Shown: piece by piece, positions 1-6,713 of the stretch
Layout: every line of letters begins with the position of its first letter
How positions within the stretch are numbered: position 1 is the stretch's first letter
Origin: Planctomycetaceae bacterium
GTDB taxonomy: Bacteria; Planctomycetota; Planctomycetia; Pirellulales; Lacipirellulaceae
DNA: 16,785 bases
Assembly (NCBI GenBank): GCA_002713555.1
Contig: PATG01000136.1
Location: 5,001-21,785 of the forward strand
Direction of reading: 5' to 3'
Notes under the pieces: model-generated
What the model was told of the DNA's origin: nothing
What the model saw: only the letters and a program-made list of their open reading frames with translations
The model's database searches: none
Made by a program: the position numbers and the translations under genes

Positions 1-38
1 CTCCCAGCGGGTTAGGCGTGCATACTGTTTTCCGCTTT

Positions 39-1046
39 TCACTCACTCTCAGTATCGAGTGCTGTTGGTAAGATCTGCTGACGCATGTGGCTGAGGATGT
101 AGGGGACATAGATAATACCGGAGTAATGATTGGCCAACATCTCAAAATGGTGAGATGGCTCTAGCTTGGCAGTCTTGGCCAGGAGTCTAGCATTGGCCGG
201 CGGAACGACACGATCGAACTGGGCCGAATAGAGCCAAGTGTTCGCGGGGTTGAGGCGGTGTGCGATGCGTGTTGGCTCGATCGACGCAACAAGTGATTTT
301 AGTTTGTCTCCAGTCAGCCCGGCCTTTGCCAATTGCTCACGAAACTTCGCCGCATCCTTCTCGCCACCTTCGATAATCTCCAACAATCCGCCTCCGGCCA
401 GCATGATGAACACATGGTCAAAACCATTGTCGAGGCCGGCGGCGGTCGCAGAAACAAAGCCTCCTAAGCTGGTTCCTTGTAGCGAGATGCTATCCGCATC
501 GACTAGTGGCAAAGACGCGATGGCATCCCGCGCGCGTCGTACGTCCGCAATGGCCTGACGGATAGCGAGCAACAGATTCTCACCTTTCGGCCGTTTTTTG
601 TTTGCTCGCCGTTCGCCATAGAACGGCAGCTGAATCATGAAGGCATGCAATCCTTGCATCCGCAATCCACGGGCCATCATGCGTCCCACCGTCATGTCGC
701 TTCCTGACTCATGAACGACAACGACTGCCGGCGCGACGATGGGACACTTGGCTGCGTCGTGTGCTATGTACCATTCCATCGTCACCAAGTCGTTGGCCTC
801 ATCGCCTCTGGAAATCGGTGAAGGAAATTGAATCATCAGATCGCCACATCGATCGCGCGCATCCGCGCACCGCACTTGAAAGTCCGTGGCCTGCCAGATC
901 AGACCATCGAGACACGCCTTGGCATCAGGCAATGCTTCGCTACCCGGATCGAGTGTGTCATGCGCGGCGAATAGGGCACCGGCTTTGGGTGCTGTTTCTG
1001 CAAATACAGGCATAGCAACACAAACTGGTAGCATGGCGACTAGCAA
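39..1046 (-). CDS. secreted alpha/beta hydrolase (dienelactone hydrolase/acyl-esterase type)
   Basis: A 335-residue protein with a hydrophobic start ending in VFAET, so probably exported by Sec. The nucleophile elbow GTSLGG is at residues 191-196 (Ser193). A plausible acid is Asp278 in the QFDRVVP segment, and a plausible His is His307 in ANHYSG, so the alpha/beta-hydrolase triad is in the usual order. VVVVHESGSD near 107-116 fits the oxyanion-loop strand. The substrate is unknown; an ester is most likely. The gene follows the C45-family gene with about 8 bases between its TTG and that gene's stop, so the two are probably co-transcribed. The start is uncertain. No ATG lies before residue 5, an in-frame TGA sits shortly upstream, and the only purine-rich tract (AGAGGG) is too far from the TTG. 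The true start may be ATG 1034, TTG 1046 or a rare codon just upstream, with translational coupling. Confidence 0.8.
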   Translation of the reverse strand: MLVAMLPVCVAMPVFAETAPKAGALFAAHDTLDPGSEALPDAKACLDGLIWQATDFQVRCADARDRCGDLMIQFPSPISRGDEANDLVTMEWYIAHDAAKCPIVAPAVVVVHESGSDMTVGRMMARGLRMQGLHAFMIQLPFYGERRANKKRPKGENLLLAIRQAIADVRRARDAIASLPLVDADSISLQGTSLGGFVSATAAGLDNGFDHVFIMLAGGGLLEIIEGGEKDAAKFREQLAKAGLTGDKLKSLVASIEPTRIAHRLNPANTWLYSAQFDRVVPPANARLLAKTAKLEPSHHFEMLANHYSGIIYVPYILSHMRQQILPTALDTESE

Positions 1047-1054
1047 AATCAGAA

Positions 1055-2932
1055 TTATGGGTCAGCCCTCTTCTCTGCTGCCGCGACGGCACTCTCGACA
1101 TCTGCCCCAGGGATTGCTTTGAGCAACTCATTTAAGTTCAGCCTCACATAGGGCCGTTCGGCAGCTGGTTTGTTATGACTGGCGTTCGCTACATACAGCA
1201 CGCCGTCCGCAGGAACGAATAACACGTTGTGCAAGTTGGATTGCATCGCAACTGGTCGAGACATCAACGACTGTGCGACGTCGGCATCGATCTGGCCGTA
1301 ACGTTGCGATATTCGCTTGCTCAAAGTTTCAAGCCGTGATCCCGCAGAGAGCACCACCGCGTCTGCGATTCCCGGACCAAGCAACTCGTGAGACTGGCCC
1401 GGCCATATAAACTGAATGTTTTCGGGCGTCGCGGCAACACCCACGGCTTGATTCGTCTTGCCGTCTGCAAACACGTAATAATACTCGCATGTTCGCGGAC
1501 TGTTCGACCACAGAGCCGTTACTTCGTCAAGCGTCGAACATTCTTCGAGAGCCCGTCTCATTAGTGTCGCCATCGGCACACCATCCCAATGTCCTTCGCC
1601 CCGACCTCCCATCTCGCCCAGTGAAATTCCGCGTGTATTCAGGCCGCTGACACTACCGATGAATCCGGCGTAACCAACGTTGGCAAAGGCATGATGGCCG
1701 TCTGGTGCGACAATGAAGGTGGTTGCGGCATCTTGCAGGCCAATGGTTGTCATGTAATCCAGCACACGACCGTGATACAGTTTGCCATGGATGGTCGCTT
1801 GGCCGTACACCGCAAACCCCGAGCAATGGAACAGCTCGGGAAAGACGTTGAGCACTTGGACAAGCTCGTCGTCAAGTCCGAGGCTTGCTGCCAGCGCTCG
1901 TGTTTCTGCCTTGTGCCGCTCGGGAATGTGTGGAGCCAGTTGCGCATAAGCGTCTTCAAGATCGTGGCGGAACCATCGTCCCGTGCGAATTGTCTGCAGG
2001 GTACCGAAGGTGTGAAGCACCGAATCGATGCAGCGCGTGGCTTCCTGCCTCAATAACTCGCCGTGCGCCCTCCCAATTTGCTCTGGTGTACCGTACAGCA
2101 AAGCAACTCGATGTTCTTTGATCCAACGGAGTTCTCCGTGCTCGACTTTCTTGGCAATTTGAGGCGGCGCGATAAGACGCTGCGCTGGCAACAGTATTTC
2201 CAAGGCCCGTCGAACTCCACGAACCAGTTGCCGCTCGAGCTTGCCACGGTCCAGCTCAACGACTTGCATTTCGGGCCAGTCAACCACATTTCTCTCGTTC
2301 GTTGCGCCGCCACGCAGGACCAAATGCACGACTGTGCCATCGGCCTGCCCGTCGATCGTGTTTCCGTCATTCGAGAATTGCAGTGAAATATTCCCTAACT
2401 TCCATGATGACGTGGCGTCATCATATTGCGTTTCGAGCAGTCCTCGAAGAAGCAATGTGACGGCGCCAGTGTCACCGCTCCCCAACAATGATGAGAGCCT
2501 GGAAACATTCGATGCGGAACTGATCAGACGTCCTGTGATACCACACGGCGCGAGGCTATCTTTTGCATCCGTGCCGCCTTGCCCCAGAAAAACCGTGTCA
2601 TGAAGCGGCAGAACCATCGCAGTGGCGTCGGCACGACGACGCAGCTGGACTATATATTCCTTATGTTTAAGGTCAAGATCAAACGACTCATCAGAGAAGC
2701 GAACCAGTCGTACCTCGACTCGCTGCGAATTTCCATCGATCTTGGTGTCAATCTCGGCCGTTATCGTGAACGTATCGCGTTGACCGCTCAGGCAAGAGAG
2801 AAGTGGTTGCAGCTGGCGAGCAAGCCGTGTTTGGTCCTGCTCGGCCGTGCGTGCGAGTGATGGAATCAGCGATAGAATACTGAAGCCAATCAGTAAATAA
2901 ATGGTCCTGAAGCGGTTCGACAAAATGCTCAT
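1055..2932 (-). CDS. exported C45-family Ntn acyltransferase/hydrolase with extra N-terminal domain
   Basis: I place the start at the second of two adjacent ATGs (2932). GAGG lies five bases before it, and a signal-peptide-like segment (TIYLLIGFSILSLIPSLA) follows at once, giving 625 residues. Longer versions of the frame would run into the neighbouring epimerase gene. The C-terminal half, from about residue 270, resembles the acyl-CoA:6-aminopenicillanic acid acyltransferase (C45) family. It has LLYGTPEQIGRAHGELL, then ELFHCSGFAVYG, with Cys370 the likely autocatalytically exposed nucleophile, then HGRVLDY and GFIGSVSGLNTRGISLGEMG. In this family the chain cleaves itself before the Cys, and the product hydrolyses or transfers acyl/amide groups. 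The first ~250 residues are a beta-rich region I do not recognise. The enzyme is probably extracytoplasmic. Its neighbour is a secreted alpha/beta hydrolase. Confidence 0.8.
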   Translation of the reverse strand: MSILSNRFRTIYLLIGFSILSLIPSLARTAEQDQTRLARQLQPLLSCLSGQRDTFTITAEIDTKIDGNSQRVEVRLVRFSDESFDLDLKHKEYIVQLRRRADATAMVLPLHDTVFLGQGGTDAKDSLAPCGITGRLISSASNVSRLSSLLGSGDTGAVTLLLRGLLETQYDDATSSWKLGNISLQFSNDGNTIDGQADGTVVHLVLRGGATNERNVVDWPEMQVVELDRGKLERQLVRGVRRALEILLPAQRLIAPPQIAKKVEHGELRWIKEHRVALLYGTPEQIGRAHGELLRQEATRCIDSVLHTFGTLQTIRTGRWFRHDLEDAYAQLAPHIPERHKAETRALAASLGLDDELVQVLNVFPELFHCSGFAVYGQATIHGKLYHGRVLDYMTTIGLQDAATTFIVAPDGHHAFANVGYAGFIGSVSGLNTRGISLGEMGGRGEGHWDGVPMATLMRRALEECSTLDEVTALWSNSPRTCEYYYVFADGKTNQAVGVAATPENIQFIWPGQSHELLGPGIADAVVLSAGSRLETLSKRISQRYGQIDADVAQSLMSRPVAMQSNLHNVLFVPADGVLYVANASHNKPAAERPYVRLNLNELLKAIPGADVESAVAAAEKRADP

Positions 2933-2935
2933 CAT

Positions 2936-3066
2936 TTCCTCACCGTAGTTAGAAACGCAGAACGCACTTGGACTCAAGCTGCTCGCAAACTGTACTCTTG
3001 CCGGATACACGCAGACGATAATCAGTAATAGTGTATCTAGTTGCCGATTTGTTTGCGAGTCGGGCG
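2936..3066. other. intergenic region with nested symmetric inverted repeat
   Basis: The space between the epimerase stop and the C45 gene holds an outer inverted repeat, CTCGCAAAC at 2982-2990 with GTTTGCGAG at 3051-3059. Nested inside it is an inner repeat, GATACAC at 3004-3010 with GTGTATC at 3031-3037. Both sides of the internal loop are 13 bases long, so the figure is symmetric, with a 20-base apical loop. It could be the leader of the C45 mRNA, a termination structure for the epimerase gene, or an operator pair. No T-run follows either arm closely. I cannot assign a class. Confidence 0.45.
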
Positions 3067-4026
3067 TTAAATCGCCAGCTCGCCAGTTTCCAGCAGGTAT
3101 TCGATGCTCTCGGCGTAGATCTCTTCGGTCGTGTACCGAGACGCGAAGCCAAGCAGGCGCCGGGCCTTTGCGTTGCTCGAACAGGGTGAATGGCAAACGT
3201 GGGATTCAATGATCTCGAAAGACGCGTCGCCCACGACTGTGCGCAGCTCGTCAAGCGGAACGAAGGACAACTTCGGTTTACGGCCAAAAAAAGATGCCAC
3301 ATAGTGGCAGCATCCCAGGAGCGACAGGGCGTAATCAGCGACGGCACTGAAAGACTCGCCTACCGATGCCTTGGGATTATCGATCGAGCGCTGGATGATC
3401 TGAGCAATGTCGTCGGAATGGACGTGGTGGAGCATTGCCAGTCCCTGGTCAGGCAGGTGGACGGTATCGCCACGCGCCAGTTTCTCGTAAATGCCAACAC
3501 CGTCGCGGCTACCCTGGGGATCGATGGGCAGCCAGTAACGACCGCTAATATGTCCCGGATGAACAATCGTGGCCGGAAAACCGTCTCGCCGGCAGGCCGT
3601 GAGCAAGTCCGATTCGATCTGGGCTTTGCCGATACCGTACCCCGTGGTCGGTCGTCTGGCAAAATGTTCTTCGTAGGGAGCCTGCCGGGTTGGGCCGTAA
3701 GCCCAAATACTGCCGATGTGCAGAAAGTGGTCGATGCGTCCGCGGAAGGCCTCGACCATGAGATGGTTCTCTTCGGAAGTGAAAGCCAGCAGATCGATGA
3801 CGACATCTGCCTCGATCGCGGCCATGCGTTTGGACCAGGTGCCGGCCTTCTCTTCAGCGCGCCGATCGGCCGCGATCCACTGCACTCTATTCCAAATGCG
3901 ATCCGGTTCGACGTATTGTGGCCGAGAGTTGCGGGCGACGATGCTGACTTCGTGCCCGGCTAGTATTAATCTGGGAACAAGGTAAGTACCGATATGCCCG
4001 GTGCCGCCGATGATTAAAATACGCAT
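3067..4026 (-). CDS. NAD-dependent epimerase/dehydratase (extended SDR)
   Basis: A 319-residue cytoplasmic protein of usual family length. Its N-terminal Rossmann fold begins MRILIIGGTGHIG, with the GxxGxxG dinucleotide loop at residues 7-13. DVVIDLLAFTSEE occupies the usual fourth strand region, HIGSIWAYGP supplies the catalytic Ser/Thr region near Ser106, and YGIGK at 130-134 gives the Tyr-x-x-x-Lys pair. Extended SDRs of this type act on nucleotide sugars or related hydroxyl/keto substrates; the substrate is not evident. The ATG at 4026 is the natural start because it begins the first Rossmann strand, although the ribosome binding site is weak. The gene is divergent from the amidohydrolase gene and upstream of the C45 and hydrolase genes on the same strand, with a 134-base gap before them. 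Confidence 0.88.
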   Translation of the reverse strand: MRILIIGGTGHIGTYLVPRLILAGHEVSIVARNSRPQYVEPDRIWNRVQWIAADRRAEEKAGTWSKRMAAIEADVVIDLLAFTSEENHLMVEAFRGRIDHFLHIGSIWAYGPTRQAPYEEHFARRPTTGYGIGKAQIESDLLTACRRDGFPATIVHPGHISGRYWLPIDPQGSRDGVGIYEKLARGDTVHLPDQGLAMLHHVHSDDIAQIIQRSIDNPKASVGESFSAVADYALSLLGCCHYVASFFGRKPKLSFVPLDELRTVVGDASFEIIESHVCHSPCSSNAKARRLLGFASRYTTEEIYAESIEYLLETGELAI

Positions 4027-4352
4027 GGGAACGATCTCTGTGAATCTATCGTGAAGAAAAAGAGAGTAGACAACCCAGGCGATTCGTCAACAGACATGCA
4101 GCAACACATAGCTCCCCCCGGATCCGTGTCTTTTAGAAACTGCAGTGGGCTGCCTGCTCGACTTTTACCAATCACCCGTGGTACCACTTCCGAAGCAATT
4201 CTGCAATTTCGCGATCTGCATGGGAAAAAGCTCAGTTTTCGCAGCCTGTATCCTGGAGGCCTCCATTTTTTTTTGGTTGATAGTTCGGTACACTTTACAC
4301 TTCATCAGCAAAACGATCTACTTGGTCACCTACTGAGCGCGGAGTACCAGAA
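4027..4352. other. 326-base divergent intergenic region, no confident gene
   Basis: This space separates the divergent epimerase (minus) and amidohydrolase (plus) genes and should hold both promoters. The only feature that stands out is the perfect palindrome TGGAGGCCTCCA at 4254-4265 followed by nine T residues (4266-4274). Its stem is too short for a convincing terminator. A possible -35 (TTGATA, 4277-4282) has no good partner. A 101-codon plus-strand frame (4051-4356) overlaps the amidohydrolase start by four bases but shows no recognisable protein features. Confidence 0.4.
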
Positions 4353-5279
4353 ATGATCATCGACGCACACGCACACATCTTTTCGTCTGTGGACGGGCTT
4401 ATTGGACAGGGTCCTGTTCGAGGACTCGATTTTGGTATCGCCCAAATTGCCGACGATGCGCCTTTCCAGTTGGTACCGCCTTACAACAAATCCACAACAT
4501 TTCCGCCGGAGTTTCTCCTTTCCAATATGGATTGGGCGGGCGTTGACAAGGCCGTGTTGTTGCAAGGTTCGTTCTATGGCGAGCGCAATGAAGAAGTCCT
4601 GGCGGCCTGCCAAAAGTATCCCCAACGATTTAAAGGGGCCGCGTTTTTTGATCCCTGGATGACATCGGCACGCGCGGAGTTTGACCGTCTGTTTGGCACG
4701 CCATTGTTTCCGATTCTAAAACTTGAGCTCAGCGACACGACGGGATTGCATGGCTTGCATCCTGGATTTCAATTGGATGATCCGGAGCTGGATTGGCTGT
4801 GGGCAGAATTGGAAAGGCGTGAGATAAACCTGACGATGGACCTGGGTCCGGTCGGTGGCCCTTCCTACCAGTCGGCCGCCGTCGAAAAAATCGCAGCCAG
4901 ACATCCGAATTTGTCGATTGTCCTCTGCCATTTAGGATTTCCCACGCGCAGCATGGATGCCGATCCAGCGCTGACGGCTGCATGGGTCGAACAAATCAAG
5001 CTGGGAGAGTTGAGCAATATCTGGTTTGATCTGTCCGCATTGCCTCACCGAGCAGAAGAAAACTATCCCTATCCCAAAATATCGGAATGGATTCGACGGG
5101 CCGTTGAAATTGTCGGCACCGAAAAATTAATGTGGGGCACCGACGTTCCGGGGGTCACCTCAGCGGGCACGTATCCGCAGCTGCTCACTTCTTACCAAGA
5201 ACTGCTGGATGACTTTTCTGACTCCGAACGTGGGCGAATTTTTGGTGGCACAGCAGCCCAAGTCTACAAGTTTGTGTGA
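4353..5279 (+). CDS. amidohydrolase-2 family metal-dependent hydrolase/decarboxylase
   Basis: A 308-residue TIM-barrel enzyme of the Amidohydro_2 type, close to the usual length. It opens with MIIDAHAHIF, so the HxH metal ligands are His6 and His8. A further His lies in LCHLGFP (His193), and the terminal catalytic Asp lies in MWGTDVPG (Asp264). These are the expected metal site and proton-transfer positions. Relatives hydrolyse lactones or amides, or decarboxylate aromatic acids; the exact reaction cannot be chosen from sequence. GGAG lies about eight bases before the ATG. No signal peptide is seen, so it should be cytoplasmic. It is the only intact plus-strand gene in the window and is transcribed away from the epimerase gene. 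Confidence 0.88.
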   Translation: MIIDAHAHIFSSVDGLIGQGPVRGLDFGIAQIADDAPFQLVPPYNKSTTFPPEFLLSNMDWAGVDKAVLLQGSFYGERNEEVLAACQKYPQRFKGAAFFDPWMTSARAEFDRLFGTPLFPILKLELSDTTGLHGLHPGFQLDDPELDWLWAELERREINLTMDLGPVGGPSYQSAAVEKIAARHPNLSIVLCHLGFPTRSMDADPALTAAWVEQIKLGELSNIWFDLSALPHRAEENYPYPKISEWIRRAVEIVGTEKLMWGTDVPGVTSAGTYPQLLTSYQELLDDFSDSERGRIFGGTAAQVYKFV

Positions 5280-5344
5280 ATGGTCAATCCAATTAGTTAT
5301 CTAAGCTAACAACTTGCTCATCACTGCGACAAGCTAATAATCGC

Positions 5345-5380
5345 AAAATGTCGATCGCAACATTTTCATTGAGAAAATGT
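5345..5380. repeat. three-segment competing hairpins
   Basis: AAAATGT (5345-5351), ACATTTTC (5360-5367) and GAAAATGT (5373-5380) follow one another. The middle segment can pair either with the first (8-base loop) or with the third (8 bp, 5-base loop). The two hairpins are mutually exclusive. The element lies after the amidohydrolase gene and before the SCO1 remnant. There is no T-run, so a simple terminator is not supported. Confidence 0.4.
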
Positions 5381-5532
5381 GCCGAACCATCCGCAGCCTG
5401 CCTTACGATGCGACTTTTCTGGTAACAGGAAATGGGACTGTGGGGCTTCAAAAAACGACACCGATCCGGCTCTGTAGAAAGCCTGGGACCTCAACCGTGC
5501 AGTGCCGGGTTCTCAAAAAAAGAAACCACTTA

Positions 5533-5961
5533 TTTTGGGCGACGTGTCCCGTGCAAACCGCCAACCTCCGGAAGCTTCAGCAGCGGCTGACAAAGCTGTC
5601 CTAAGGTGCGGATATTCAGCTGGTCAGTATTACCGTGGCCCCGGATCACGACACTACGGAAGTAGTAGCCGCCTATGCAGATCAAGCCGGTGCGGAAACA
5701 GAGCAATGGCACTTCCTGACAGGCTCCCGCAACGAAATATGGGAGTTATGCAAGACGGGCTTTAAACTGGCTGTCGATGATGCGCCTCCTCAGGCAAACA
5801 CACTTATTCTGCACAGCGACCGGTTCATTCTGGTTGATCGACAGGGACGCATTCGAGGCTGCTTTGAGGGCATGTCAGAGGAAGGTATTGCGGCAACCGG
5901 CGCAGGCCTTGAGCGTTTGCTGGAACAGGCCGCGCAGCGGACGAACATAAACACACACTAA
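5533..5961 (+). pseudogene. decayed SCO1/SenC family copper chaperone
   Basis: Reading one frame across a TAA at 5602-5604 gives CPVQTANLRKLQQRL before the stop and GADIQLVSITVAPDHDT after it, which is the continuous core of a SCO1/SenC protein. The C-terminal half is well kept: WHFLTG, LHSDRFILVD (the copper-ligand His is in HSDRF) and GRIRGCFEG. The family ligates copper with CxxxC plus this His and helps assemble the CuA site of cytochrome oxidase. Here only the second Cys of CxxxC survives in frame (WATCP), and the leader and N-terminal strands are not recognisable. Restoring one G at about 5535 would read TYCWATCPVQ with a normal CxxxC, so a single-base loss near 5535 is an attractive cause. 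A GTG at 5635 could start a 108-residue C-terminal piece, but it would lack both cysteines. The 3' end overlaps the convergent MerC-domain gene by three bases. Confidence 0.75.
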
Positions 5962-6557
5962 CCCAGGCAGCATGCGTTTTCCTGACAACGGCAGGATTTG
6001 CGATGGTTCGAGACGTGCCCCACGACGAGCAACAAACCACCCAAGGGTGTCACAAAAGGTGTGATCGCCAACGAATTGCCACTTTCCAATGCTGCCGTAG
6101 TGATGTTCTGGTCAGCTTGACACAGCGAGCATTCAGCTTCGTTACATTGGGGTGTTCCCTTGAGTTCGACTCCTTCGGGCGTACAAGCGGCACAGCAACC
6201 TCCTTCCAATGCGAAAGCAGCCGTCGTAAGTAGTAGTAGACCGGCTGCACCCCACATTGCTGGCATGAAACTGCGATGCTTTCGCCATCCTGGCACAAAC
6301 GCACTGGCAGCCAGGGCAATACATAGCACTGCCATCCAACGGTGAAATTCTTCTCCGGCAAGCCAGCCAAGCCCCAATGCTGGCAAATAAGCCAGCACCA
6401 TGGGCATGGCCGCGCAGTGGATTGCGCAGCCAATCGAGGCGATCATTCCGGCCCAATCGGCCCATGTCTTGTGTATCTGATTATCAACAACGGTTCGAAT
6501 GGGCAGCAGTTCGTCGTTCATGTCTTTCCTTAGGTTCCGAGCTTTCATCTTGGTCAT
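5958..6557 (-). CDS. MerC-domain inner-membrane protein
   Basis: About 199 residues with four hydrophobic segments. The first carries WADWAGMIASIGCAIHCAAMP, whose GCAIHC cysteines match the paired Cys of MerC-type mercury/metal transporters. The loop before the last segment and the tail are Cys-rich (EGGCCAACTPEG, CSLCQ, SCRCQENACC), which suggests metal binding on a soluble face. I chose ATG 6557 because a full AAGGAGG lies eight bases before it. ATG 6521 also has a good site (AAGGA, five to six bases away) and would give 187 residues. A longer frame to 6617 begins where transcription should start and is unlikely. A perfect Fur-type palindrome lies 72-88 bases upstream, so metal-dependent repression is likely. 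MerC-domain genes often sit beside Zur/Fur genes in other bacteria, so a role in zinc or another metal is as likely as mercury. Confidence 0.85.
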   Translation of the reverse strand: MTKMKARNLRKDMNDELLPIRTVVDNQIHKTWADWAGMIASIGCAIHCAAMPMVLAYLPALGLGWLAGEEFHRWMAVLCIALAASAFVPGWRKHRSFMPAMWGAAGLLLLTTAAFALEGGCCAACTPEGVELKGTPQCNEAECSLCQADQNITTAALESGNSLAITPFVTPLGGLLLVVGHVSNHRKSCRCQENACCLG

Positions 6558-6621
6558 GTCGCGAGCCTCCTTGGCCGGACTCCGTTGCCAGACTGTGGGG
6601 CGCAGAAATTCATGCAAAATA

Positions 6622-6645
6622 AATATACTTGCAATTTAATTGCAA
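6622..6645 (-). promoter_or_regulatory. Fur-family operator palindrome with -10 element, MerC-domain gene
   Basis: TTGCAATTTAATTGCAA at 6629-6645 is a perfect 8-1-8 palindrome whose core is TGCAA-N5-TTGCA. On the minus strand, TATATT (6622-6627, five of six matches to a -10) follows directly, so a bound repressor would cover the promoter. The format is the 7-1-7 dyad of Fur-family boxes. The TGCAA-N5-TTGCA core matches, as I remember it, the Nur box of Streptomyces. A second near-copy lies at 13187-13203. Confidence 0.65.
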
Positions 6646-6713
6646 CATACCGAACGCGTCACTAACTTGCAAGAGCTGCCAAGAGTGAGGATCGTACCAT
6701 CAGCGAACTCCCA

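Noticed and set aside
1230..1245. TGCAA-N6-TTGCA resembling the Fur-type operator; also TGCAA-N3-TTGCA at 646-658
   Set aside because: Both lie deep inside coding sequence and have the wrong spacer length.
2936..3196. 88-residue N-terminal extension of the C45 gene
   Set aside because: It overlaps the epimerase gene, has no ribosome site at its start and would bury the signal peptide; GAGG points to the ATG at 2932.
3190..3963. 257-codon plus-strand open frame antisense to the epimerase gene
   Set aside because: It mirrors a clear extended-SDR gene on the other strand, and its translation has no recognisable motif.
4254..4274. Palindrome TGGAGGCCTCCA followed by nine T as a rho-independent terminator
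   Set aside because: With a minimal loop the stem is only four base pairs, and no plus-strand gene ends just before it.
4051..4356. 101-codon frame whose TGA overlaps the amidohydrolase ATG
   Set aside because: The ATGA overlap is tempting, but there is no ribosome site, no motif and an unnatural composition, and the region must hold the promoters of two divergent genes.
5635..5961. Intact 108-residue gene starting at GTG 5635
   Set aside because: It is the C-terminal half of a SCO1 protein without the CxxxC cysteines, and the homologous frame continues upstream through a stop, so a pseudogene is the better reading.
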